The translations under genes and the position numbers were made by a program. The notes beneath the pieces were generated by a model. It worked only from the letters and a program-made list of their open reading frames with translations, ran no database searches and was not told where the DNA came from. Shown piece by piece: positions 1-5,551 of a stretch of 13,718 nucleotides of DNA (the first letter of the stretch is position 1; each line of letters opens with the position of its first letter). This stretch comes from Arthrobacter sp. (GTDB taxonomy: Bacteria; Actinomycetota; Actinomycetes; Actinomycetales; Micrococcaceae): the NCBI GenBank assembly GCA_031178585.1, contig JAPSIT010000042.1:1-13718 (forward strand), read 5' to 3'.

Positions 1-1
1 C

Positions 2-109
2 CACGACTACTTCCCCGGATTCACTAAGGTGCCCGCCGAGGCTGTGGGGCAGGCCTACCTGAAGTCCGTTGAGGGGATCCAGACCGGTCGGGTATTTTCG
101 CTGGGTTAG
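2..109 (+). CDS. C-terminal end of a short-chain dehydrogenase/reductase-like protein (partial)
   Basis: An open frame enters from the left edge and ends at TAG 107-109, giving 35 residues. The piece contains FPGFTKVPAEAVGQAYLKSVEG and ends RVFSLG. This looks like the last helix and strand of NAD(P)-dependent short-chain oxidoreductases, where a VGQAYLKSVEG-type segment precedes a closing GRVF(S/E)L strand. The catalytic part lies outside the window, so substrate and cofactor cannot be judged. The gene faces the aminotransferase, and a strong hairpin lies between them, so it is probably a separate transcription unit. The reading frame is secure; the family call rests on a short tail and is moderate. 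Confidence 0.6.
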   Translation, partial: HDYFPGFTKVPAEAVGQAYLKSVEGIQTGRVFSLG

Positions 110-148
110 ATCCGGCTGCCTCACCGACGCAATTTTCACCACAGCATT

Positions 149-200
149 AATTACGACGCCGGCCGGTCACCTTACACGGTGACCGGCCGGCGTCGTAGTT
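149..200. terminator. Strong bidirectional hairpin terminator
   Basis: The arms 153-171 and 178-196 are perfect 19-base reverse complements around a 6-base loop (172-177, TTACAC). T152:A197 adds another pair, and the flank can extend through 149-151/198-200 with one G:T. It sits between the convergent SDR tail (ends 109) and the aminotransferase (stop 246-248), so it can end both transcripts. There is no long T-run on the plus side. On the minus side the stem is followed by TAATTAATG, which is only modestly U-rich. A smaller hairpin (GGGGA 212-216, TCCCC 221-225) and a 12-base palindrome (232-243) lie between it and the aminotransferase stop and may add to termination of that gene. Confidence 0.85.
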
Positions 201-245
201 CCCACCCCCTTGGGGACAGTTCCCCTTGGGCAGCAGCGCTGCTTG

Positions 246-1574
246 TCAGTTCACGGCGGCGAGTGCCTCGTCGTAGATTTCCAGGGCCCTGCGGATTTCC
301 TCGGGGGTAACCACGGCGGGCGGGACGACGTGGATGCGGTTGTCCGCGATGAACGGCAGCAGCCCGCGGTTCAGTAGCTCCGTCTTAATGCGGCCCATGA
401 AGGCCGGGGTGACGGGCTGCCGGGTCTGGGGGTCCTGCACGAGTTCCAGGGCCCAGAAAACGCCGCTGCCCCGGACTTCGCCAATGACGGGGTGCCGGGC
501 AGCGAGTGCGGCGAGGCCGGGCGCGAGGTGGTCACGGCCGATGCGCTCGGCGTTCTCCACGATGTTGTCTTCTTCGAAGGCCTCGATGGAGGCGACGATG
601 GAGGCCGCGGCCAGCGGGTGTCCCGAGTACGTGAGGCCGCCGGGGAACACTCGCTCATCGAAGGTAGCGGCGATTTCCTCGGAGATGATGACGCCGCCCA
701 CCGGCACGTAGCCGGAGTTGACGCCCTTGGCGAAGGTGATGAGGTCGGGCTTGACGTTGTATGCGTCCAGCGCGAACCAGTTGCCCGTGCGCCCGAAACC
801 GCACATGACCTCGTCGAGGATCATGACAATTCCGTGCTGGTCGCACAGGGCACGCACGCCCTCAAGGTATCCGGGCGGCGGCAGCAGAATGCCGGCGGTG
901 CCGGGAACGGTTTCCAGCAGCACTGCCGCCACGGACTGCGGCCCTTCGGCCTCGATCGTGCGCCGGAGGTGCTGCAGGGCGCGCTCCGCCTCCTGCTCGG
1001 GCGTTTCAGCCCAGAACTCCGAGCGGTACAGGTAGGGCCCAAAAACGTGCACGTGGCCGCGGGAGTATTCGTTGGGGATCCTGCGCCAGTCACCCGTAGC
1101 GACGATCGCTGCGCCCGTGTTGCCGTGGTACGAGCGGTAGCGGGAAATGACCTTGTCCCGGCCGGTGTGCAGCCGTGCCATCCGGATGGCGTTTTCGTTG
1201 GCGTCGGCTCCTCCGTTGGTGAAGAAGACTTTATCCATGTTGTCCGGCGCGTGGGCGAGGATCTTCTCGGCGGCAAGACCACGGGTGTGGTTGGCATGCG
1301 CCGGGGCGACGGTGACCAGGGATTCGGCCTGCTGCTTAATTGCCTCAATGACCCGTGGGTGCTGGTGCCCGATGTTGGTGTTCACCAGCTGGCTGGAGAA
1401 GTCCAGGTAAGTGCGGCCGTCGTGGTCCCATACGGTGCTGCCTGAACCACCGGCAATGACCAGCGGGTTCAGGGTTTTCTGCGCCGACCAGGAGTGGAAG
1501 ACGTTCGCCCGGTCCAGGGCGACCACGTCCTCGTTGGTGACTGCTGGAGCCACGGCGGTCTGGGTGTGGGTCAT
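246..1574 (-). CDS. Class III (omega-amino acid) pyridoxal-phosphate aminotransferase
   Basis: This 442-residue protein has the normal length for class III aminotransferases, cytoplasmic enzymes that move a terminal amino group to pyruvate or 2-oxoglutarate. Visible landmarks are the FHSWSAQ segment near residue 26 (seen in beta-alanine/taurine:pyruvate enzymes), the phosphate-binding region at FTNGGADANENAIRMAR (118-134), SYHGNT (148-153), the LDEVMCGFGRTG motif with PLP-contacting Asp254, and FAKGVNSGYVPVGG with Schiff-base Lys283. The ATG at 1574 is preceded by AGAGGAAA (1581-1588, complement) six bases away. It is divergent from the PucR-type regulator gene and near mmsA. That setting favours an amino donor such as beta-alanine or 3-aminoisobutyrate, whose semialdehyde product MmsA would consume. 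Taurine or putrescine-like amines are alternatives. The family is sure; the substrate is inferred. Confidence 0.93.
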   Translation of the reverse strand: MTHTQTAVAPAVTNEDVVALDRANVFHSWSAQKTLNPLVIAGGSGSTVWDHDGRTYLDFSSQLVNTNIGHQHPRVIEAIKQQAESLVTVAPAHANHTRGLAAEKILAHAPDNMDKVFFTNGGADANENAIRMARLHTGRDKVISRYRSYHGNTGAAIVATGDWRRIPNEYSRGHVHVFGPYLYRSEFWAETPEQEAERALQHLRRTIEAEGPQSVAAVLLETVPGTAGILLPPPGYLEGVRALCDQHGIVMILDEVMCGFGRTGNWFALDAYNVKPDLITFAKGVNSGYVPVGGVIISEEIAATFDERVFPGGLTYSGHPLAAASIVASIEAFEEDNIVENAERIGRDHLAPGLAALAARHPVIGEVRGSGVFWALELVQDPQTRQPVTPAFMGRIKTELLNRGLLPFIADNRIHVVPPAVVTPEEIRRALEIYDEALAAVN

Positions 1575-1644
1575 GAGAAGTTTCCTCTCAGGGAAGGGTT
1601 GTGGGATCCCTTTTATGATCGGTCCCGGGACCCACCTGCGTCCT

Positions 1645-1655
1645 TAGACATTTGT
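1645..1655 (+). promoter_or_regulatory. Candidate operator, copy 1 (TAGACATTTGT)
   Basis: These eleven bases recur exactly, in reverse complement, at 4943-4953 upstream of mmsA. A third related copy is ACATATGTC at 4913-4921. The shared core ACA-N2-TGT is a small dyad. This copy is 71 bases from the aminotransferase start and 47 from the regulator start, and it touches the plus-strand TATACT box. The PucR-type protein encoded next to it is the obvious candidate to bind. That link is inference. Confidence 0.55.
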
Positions 1656-1667
1656 ATACTCGGGTTC

Positions 1668-1700
1668 ATGAGAATCGACCGTTTGTCAAAGGCCGGATAA
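1668..1700 (+). other. Possible ten-codon leader ORF before the regulator gene
   Basis: ATG 1668-1670 opens a frame coding MRIDRLSKAG and stopping at TAA 1698-1700. The regulator GTG starts at 1702, so the two could be translationally coupled. The ATG lies 7-8 bases after the TATACT box, so transcription could begin at or very near it and the peptide could be read as a leaderless message. No Shine-Dalgarno is visible before it. It may be chance. Confidence 0.25.
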
Positions 1701-1701
1701 C

Positions 1702-3258
1702 GTGCCGCCGACCATCAACACACTGCTGCACAACACCGGGCTGAACCTGCGGCTCGTTGTTCCCGAGCGGGACAGCAAAGCGCTCGATACGACTGTTTCA
1801 TGGGTGCACAGTTCGGACCTGGACGACCCCACTCCGTTCCTGGATCCGGGGCAGCTGCTGCTTACCGACGGGACGCAATTTCCGGTCAGCGACGCTGATG
1901 GCGATGTCTACCAGGACTACGTGCGCCGGTTGGTGGACCACGGGATTTCCGGTCTTGGCTTCGCCACGCAGGTCATCCACGGAGCCCTGCCCGAAGGCCT
2001 TGAATCCGCCTGCAGGGAACAGGGCCTGCCGCTCCTCGAAGTGCCGGACAGGACCCCGTTCATCGCGGTCATCCGGTTCGTGGCCGACTGGCTGGCAAGG
2101 GAACAAAACGCCAGGGCTGAGTGGTCGCTGCAGGCGCAACGGTCGATAGCCCGGGCTGCCCTGCGCCCGGACGGACTCCGTTCGATTCTTGCGGAACTGG
2201 AGCGCCAGCTTCACGGCTGGGTCGCGCTGTTCGACGCAGCCGGCAACCACATACTCATGCCGAATAACCGGCCGGTGCCCTCTGACCTGATGCCCTCGGT
2301 GGAAGGGGCAGTCCGGCGCGCCCTGGACCAGGGTGCCCGCTCCGTGGCGCAGCTGACTGTCGAAGGCCAGCAGATCACGCTCCAGACGCTGGGACGGCGC
2401 CACAATCTCCGCGGCGTGCTGGTTCTTGGGGCAATTGAGCCGCTGGATCCGGCCAGAACGGACATCATCAACAGTGTGATCGCCCTGGCCAGCCTGGCCC
2501 TGGAACAGACCCGGACACTCGATACGGCACGCCGGCACCTGCGTTCAGGGGTGTTTGAGCAGTTGCTCTCCGGAAGCACGGATGTGGCGGCCCGGACGGC
2601 ACGGCAGGTGTGGGGCCGCCTTCCGGGCGAACCGGTGATTGTTACAGCAGCCCGGCCTCCCCACCAGGGGCAGAACCTGCTGGAAGCCCTTGAACTGCTC
2701 TCCGATGACCACCGCGGCGCAGTCTTTTATGCGCAGCGGAACGAGAACGTCGTGGTCCTCGCCAACCCTGTCCATCAGCAGAAGGTGGCGGCCCTGCTGG
2801 GACGGTACGGGGCCACGGCCGGAACCTCTGCACCCACCGACTTTCCCGGTCTGGCGCAGGCTTTGAAAGAGGGCGAGCGCGCCCTGCAGAGGGCAGGGGA
2901 GCTGTCCCGGCCGCTGCTGGACTTCTCGGAGGTGGCCGACGGCGGCATGCTCGGCTTGTTGCGGCGGGAGGAAGCCGAATCGGTGGCCCGTCGGCTGATA
3001 GAGCCGCTGGCCAGGCACGACGCGGCCGAACAGACCCAGCTGCTGGTGACCGTCGCGGCATGGCTGACGAACAACTGCGTGTGGGACCGCACGGCCAGGC
3101 AGTTGGGAGTGCACCGGCACACGCTGCGGAACCGGATCGATGCTGCGGGAAGCATCCTCGGGCTCAACCTGGACGGGCTGCGGGACCGGCTTGAACTGTA
3201 CGCAGCGCTGCAGTTCTTGGACATGACAGAGCCGGGACACGACAGTGCCAGGACATGA
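1702..3258 (+). CDS. PucR-family transcriptional regulator
   Basis: This 518-residue regulator has the usual PucR layout. An N-terminal PucR/purine-catabolism-type sensor domain covers roughly residues 5-125 (starting INTLLHNTGLNLRLV), followed by a less conserved middle part. The C-terminus carries a PucR-type helix-turn-helix: WDRTARQLGVHRHTLRNRID starts at residue 461 and a leucine-rich closing helix ends near 508. The GTG at 1702 is chosen because the domain begins at once. AAAGG 10-14 bases upstream is only a weak ribosome site, and translation may be coupled to the short ATG frame that ends at 1700. Family members sense small catabolites such as purine, GABA or amino-acid derivatives and often control adjacent genes. 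Its position between the aminotransferase and mmsA suggests it governs both. The last codons lie in a 16-base tandem repeat, so the C-terminal tail after LQFLD is probably not conserved. Confidence 0.92.
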   Translation: MPPTINTLLHNTGLNLRLVVPERDSKALDTTVSWVHSSDLDDPTPFLDPGQLLLTDGTQFPVSDADGDVYQDYVRRLVDHGISGLGFATQVIHGALPEGLESACREQGLPLLEVPDRTPFIAVIRFVADWLAREQNARAEWSLQAQRSIARAALRPDGLRSILAELERQLHGWVALFDAAGNHILMPNNRPVPSDLMPSVEGAVRRALDQGARSVAQLTVEGQQITLQTLGRRHNLRGVLVLGAIEPLDPARTDIINSVIALASLALEQTRTLDTARRHLRSGVFEQLLSGSTDVAARTARQVWGRLPGEPVIVTAARPPHQGQNLLEALELLSDDHRGAVFYAQRNENVVVLANPVHQQKVAALLGRYGATAGTSAPTDFPGLAQALKEGERALQRAGELSRPLLDFSEVADGGMLGLLRREEAESVARRLIEPLARHDAAEQTQLLVTVAAWLTNNCVWDRTARQLGVHRHTLRNRIDAAGSILGLNLDGLRDRLELYAALQFLDMTEPGHDSART

Positions 3259-3283
3259 CAGTTTCCAGACATGACAGAGGGCG
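3220..3283. repeat. Four-copy 16-base tandem repeat across the regulator stop codon
   Basis: GACATGACAG begins at 3220, 3252 and 3268, and the one-base variant GACACGACAG at 3236. The period is therefore exactly 16 bases for four units. The first ten bases of each unit are nearly constant and the last six vary. The array covers the final residues of the regulator, its TGA (3256-3258) and the base of the following terminator stem. It may have arisen by slippage and has moved or altered the natural stop. Confidence 0.8.
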
Positions 3284-3311
3284 GCCGGAGCGCTGAACGC
3301 TCTGGCCGCCC
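3279..3311. terminator. Bidirectional hairpin terminator between the regulator and mmsA
   Basis: The arms 3279-3292 and 3298-3311 form a 14-pair GC-rich stem with one G:T (G3287:T3303) and a five-base loop CTGAA. It sits 20 bases after the regulator stop and 15 before the mmsA stop (3326-3328), so it can serve both convergent genes. No T-run follows on the plus side, as is common for actinobacterial hairpin terminators. Confidence 0.8.
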
Positions 3312-3325
3312 CTGACGGCGTATGT

Positions 3326-4831
3326 TTAGTTCTGGGGGAAGCCCAGGTTGATGCCGCCGTGGCTCGGGTCGAGCCAGCGGGAGGTGATGGCCTTCTCGCG
3401 GGTGAAGAACTGGAAACCCTGCAGGCCGTACGCCTTGGAGCTGCCGAAGATGGAGTCCTTGAAGCCGCCGAAGGAGTAGTAGGCCACAGGGACCGGGATC
3501 GGCACGTTGATGCCGACCATGCCCACCTCCACCTCGTTCTGGAAGCGGCGGGCGGCGCCGCCGTCGTTGGTGAAGATCGCTGTACCGTTGCCGAAGGCAC
3601 CGGAGTTGATCAGGTGCAAACCTTCTTCGTAGCTGCTGACGCGGACCACGGCCAGGACCGGGCCGAAGATCTCTTCCTGGTACACGCGGGAGGTGACGGG
3701 GACGTCGTCGATCAGGGTCGGGCCGAGCCAGAAGCCGTTCTCGTCGCCGTCCACGTTGATGTTCCGGCCGTCGACGACGACCTTGGCGCCGTCGGTCTCT
3801 GCGAGCTCGATGTACGAGGCGACCTTGTCGCGGTGCTGCCTGGTGACCAGCGGGCCCATGTCGCAGTTGCGGCGGCCATCGCCGATGCGCAAAGTGGCCA
3901 TGCGCGAGGTGATCTTCTCGATGAGTTCGTCGGCGACGGGTTCGACCGCGACGACGACACTGATGGCCATGCAGCGCTCACCGGCGGAACCGAAGCCGGC
4001 GTTGATGGCGGCATCGGCAGTCAGGTTCAGGTCGGCGTCGGGCAGGACCAGCATGTGGTTCTTGGCGCCGCCCAGGGCCTGGACGCGCTTACCGTTCCGG
4101 GCCGCGGTTTCGTAGATGTACTGGGCGATCGGGGTGGAGCCGACGAAGGAGATGGCCTTGACGTCGGGGTGTTCCAGCAGTCCGTCCACGGCTTCCTTGT
4201 CTCCGTGGAGGACGTTGAAGACGCCGTCCGGCAGGCCGGCCTCGCTGAACAGCGCTGCGAGCCAGTTGGCCGCCGTCGGGTCCTTTTCGCTGGGCTTCAG
4301 GACAACGGTGTTGCCAGCGGCGATGGCGATCGGAAGGAACCACAGCGGAACCATCGCAGGGAAGTTGAAGGGGCTGATGATGCCAACGACGCCGAGCGGG
4401 GATTTGGTGGAGTACACGTCCACGCCGCTGGAGACGTTTTCGGAGTGCTCGCCCTTGATCAGGTGCGGGAAGCCGGTGGCGAGTTCCACCACCTCCTGGC
4501 CTCGGGTGATTTCGCCCAGGGCATCGGAGAGCACCTTGCCGTGCTCGGAGGTGATGATCTCGGCCAGCTCGCCCTTGCGCTCATTAAGCAGTTCCCGGAA
4601 ACGGAAAATGATCTGCTGGCGCTTGGTGATCGACAGGTCCCGCCATGCCGGGAACGCCTTGGAGGCGGAGGAGATCGCCGTCTCGATGTCCTCGGCGGAG
4701 CCCAGGTTGACGAGCTTGGTTTCCTTGCCGAGGGCCGGGTCAAAGACCGGCGCGGTGCGGTCGCCGGAGGAAGGGACTTCCCGGCCGCCGATCCAGTGCG
4801 GGACAACCTGCAGTTCGGTGTTATCAGACAC
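3326..4831 (-). CDS. mmsA: CoA-acylating methylmalonate/malonate-semialdehyde dehydrogenase
   Basis: This 501-residue aldehyde dehydrogenase belongs to the MmsA/IolA branch, which turns methylmalonate or malonate semialdehyde, CoA and NAD into propionyl- or acetyl-CoA, CO2 and NADH. Landmarks are ISPFNFPAMVPLWF in the cofactor region, LKPSEKDP, SFVGSTPIAQYIY, the family signature QALGGAKNHMLVLPDAD and the nucleophile in FGSAGERCMAIS (Cys287). The general-base Glu found in ordinary aldehyde dehydrogenases is absent from the GGAKNH region, which is normal for this branch. I chose GTG 4831 (VSDNTELQVVPHWIGG) because the family begins there and a purine-rich AAGAAAGAGAAG precedes it. An in-frame ATG at 4870 would add 13 residues but has a poor ribosome site. 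In this context malonate semialdehyde from beta-alanine is the likeliest substrate. Valine or inositol breakdown is the alternative. Confidence 0.94.
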   Translation of the reverse strand: MSDNTELQVVPHWIGGREVPSSGDRTAPVFDPALGKETKLVNLGSAEDIETAISSASKAFPAWRDLSITKRQQIIFRFRELLNERKGELAEIITSEHGKVLSDALGEITRGQEVVELATGFPHLIKGEHSENVSSGVDVYSTKSPLGVVGIISPFNFPAMVPLWFLPIAIAAGNTVVLKPSEKDPTAANWLAALFSEAGLPDGVFNVLHGDKEAVDGLLEHPDVKAISFVGSTPIAQYIYETAARNGKRVQALGGAKNHMLVLPDADLNLTADAAINAGFGSAGERCMAISVVVAVEPVADELIEKITSRMATLRIGDGRRNCDMGPLVTRQHRDKVASYIELAETDGAKVVVDGRNINVDGDENGFWLGPTLIDDVPVTSRVYQEEIFGPVLAVVRVSSYEEGLHLINSGAFGNGTAIFTNDGGAARRFQNEVEVGMVGINVPIPVPVAYYSFGGFKDSIFGSSKAYGLQGFQFFTREKAITSRWLDPSHGGINLGFPQN

Positions 4832-4912
4832 AGTCTTCTCTTTCTTGGTTGCTAGGGCGATGGAAATCATCTGAAGCCACCGTACGGCGGGAACGGGGAC
4901 CTTTGCCGTTCT

Positions 4913-4921
4913 ACATATGTC
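4913..4921 (+). promoter_or_regulatory. Candidate operator, copy 3 (ACATATGTC)
   Basis: ACATATGT is a perfect 8-base palindrome. With the trailing C it differs at one position from the ACAAATGTC core of the other two copies. It overlaps the likely -10 region of mmsA on the minus strand. Assignment to the PucR-type regulator is inferred. Confidence 0.4.
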
Positions 4922-4942
4922 GGTTCTTCAAAGCTGAGTCCA

Positions 4943-4953
4943 ACAAATGTCTA
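4943..4953 (-). promoter_or_regulatory. Candidate operator, copy 2 (TAGACATTTGT on the minus strand)
   Basis: This is an exact 11-base match, in opposite orientation, to the site at 1645-1655. Read toward mmsA it lies about 112 bases before the GTG start and 73 before the upstream ATG. An 11-base match shared only by two promoter regions of a putative regulon is suggestive but not proof. Confidence 0.55.
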
Positions 4954-5040
4954 TGATCGCAGTCCTTATTGCCGGTCCTAGCGTGAGTTACCGCAAGCCG
5001 CACTTACCGCACGGGCACCGCACACTTCCCAAGGAGAACC

Positions 5041-5316
5041 ATGAACCGCAGATCGCCGCTGCCCCGTTCCATCCACCGCACCGCCGCAGCCACCACCAGG
5101 ACCGGGGAACATTGTCCCGCCACTGGATGGTGGATTCCCCAGGGCAGCACCGAGTCTTGGAGGTATCCAAGCGAGGGCAGCGTCATGCCGGCACTCAAGG
5201 GTGAGCCGGCCGCGTGGCTCCGTGCCGCCACCGACAAAATGCCCGAACAGTCCTCAGGCGAGCCGCCTGCCGGGAGCCCCTCGCCTGCCCGAACCGGGAG
5301 CGTCGCGGCTTTGTGA
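5041..5316 (+). CDS. Small protein with a CPATGWW motif, function unknown
   Basis: This 91-residue frame is preceded by AAGGAG (5031-5036) four bases before ATG, a good though slightly close ribosome site. Residues 21-60 form a compact core: TGEHCPATGWW (21-31, single Cys25), then a basic/aromatic strand SWRYPSEGS, then VMPALKGEPAAWLR with Met49-Pro50 and Trp59. The pattern G..CP.TGWW...G..MP...W recalls, from memory, a short domain found in several bacterial small or secretion-linked proteins; I cannot name a family with certainty. The N-terminus is basic (RR, R, H), and residues 64-91 are Pro/Ser/Gly-rich and look disordered. There is no membrane segment or clear signal peptide. It stands alone between divergent mmsA and the importer operon, so context gives no clear role. 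The motif and ribosome site make it likely real. Confidence 0.68.
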   Translation: MNRRSPLPRSIHRTAAATTRTGEHCPATGWWIPQGSTESWRYPSEGSVMPALKGEPAAWLRAATDKMPEQSSGEPPAGSPSPARTGSVAAL

Positions 5317-5551
5317 CGCCGAAGAGCCTCTGGGGACTAGACGTGGGGCAGCTCACAGTAGTAGCGTTGCCTTATCGCCAAATTGCCTGACAATAAAACA
5401 ACGGTGTTCAGTCAGGCAGTCACACCCCAAGGGCCTAAGCCCATAAGCCTAAAGAATCGCAAGATTCCCAGAACCACTAGCCAGTTCTTCCGGATGACCC
5501 CGGCGTAACCGCCGAACACCCCGGGAACCCGCAACTCGAAGAGAGCGCACT
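5317..5551 (+). promoter_or_regulatory. Promoter and structured leader of the importer/catabolic operon
   Basis: This 235-base stretch has no convincing gene and should hold the promoter of the large operon. An AT-richer patch (5381-5402, with CAATAAAACAA) lies inside an inverted repeat. TTGCCT (5367-5372) with CAATAA 18 bases later is the best, still weak, promoter-like pair. Downstream come three short hairpins in series: GAATC/GATTC with a GCAA tetraloop (5454-5467), AGAAC/GTTCT (5470-5488) and CGGCG/CGCCG (5501-5514). I do not recognise a named riboswitch. Confidence 0.5.
5384..5418. promoter_or_regulatory. Inverted repeat TGCCTGAC-N19-GTCAGGCA, candidate operator
   Basis: Perfect 8-base arms lie at 5384-5391 and 5411-5418, 27 bases apart centre to centre, flanking an AT-rich spacer that is the likeliest promoter core before the operon. 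The spacing suits a dimeric repressor, for example of the GntR type often found with hydroxyproline genes, or a dimer on two half-sites. No regulator for this operon is complete in the window. Confidence 0.45.

Larger units (their letters stand above)
1575..1701. promoter_or_regulatory. Divergent promoter region of the aminotransferase and pucR-type genes
   Basis: This 127-base gap separates two divergent starts, so it must hold both promoters. On the plus strand TATACT (1655-1660) is a good -10 candidate for the regulator gene; no clear -35 is seen 17 bases upstream. On the minus strand CATAAA (around 1611-1616) is a weak -10 candidate for the aminotransferase. The 11-base motif TAGACATTTGT (1645-1655) overlaps the start of the plus-strand -10, as an autoregulatory operator would. 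A ten-codon frame (ATG 1668 to TAA 1698-1700) ends one base before the regulator GTG. Confidence 0.6.
4832..5040. promoter_or_regulatory. Divergent region between mmsA and the small CPATGWW gene
   Basis: This gap of about 210 bases must hold the mmsA promoter (minus strand) and probably one for the small gene (plus strand). It contains two motif copies: ACATATGTC at 4913-4921 and ACAAATGTCTA at 4943-4953. Their starts are 30 bases apart, near three helical turns, so a dimer pair could bind one face. On the minus strand TATGTA (within 4909-4918) is a possible mmsA -10. On the plus strand TATGAT (4952-4957) is a good -10 shape overlapping the motif, but I see no convincing -35 for it. Confidence 0.5.

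Noticed and set aside
492..1445. 317-residue plus-strand frame opposite the aminotransferase
   Set aside because: It is antisense to a clear family member. Long antisense frames are expected in GC-rich genes with strong third-position bias, and its translation is low-complexity Val/Gly/Asp-rich with no domain.
3220..3283. 16-base repeats as a mini CRISPR array
   Set aside because: The period is only 16 bases, with no room for spacers, no palindromic repeat and no cas genes.
2545..3600. 351-residue minus-strand frame across the end of the regulator, the terminator and the end of mmsA
   Set aside because: It would read through a strong terminator and both convergent gene ends. Composition is Ser/Arg/Pro noise with no motif.
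3359..4855. 498-residue plus-strand frame opposite mmsA
   Set aside because: It mirrors the mmsA codons (GVDVG/ADAD-like composition), has no ribosome site or family motif, and lies wholly inside a certain gene.
5430..5551. Glycine or other named riboswitch upstream of the binding-protein gene
   Set aside because: I looked for conserved cores of common amino-acid riboswitches and T-boxes and saw none, only short generic hairpins.
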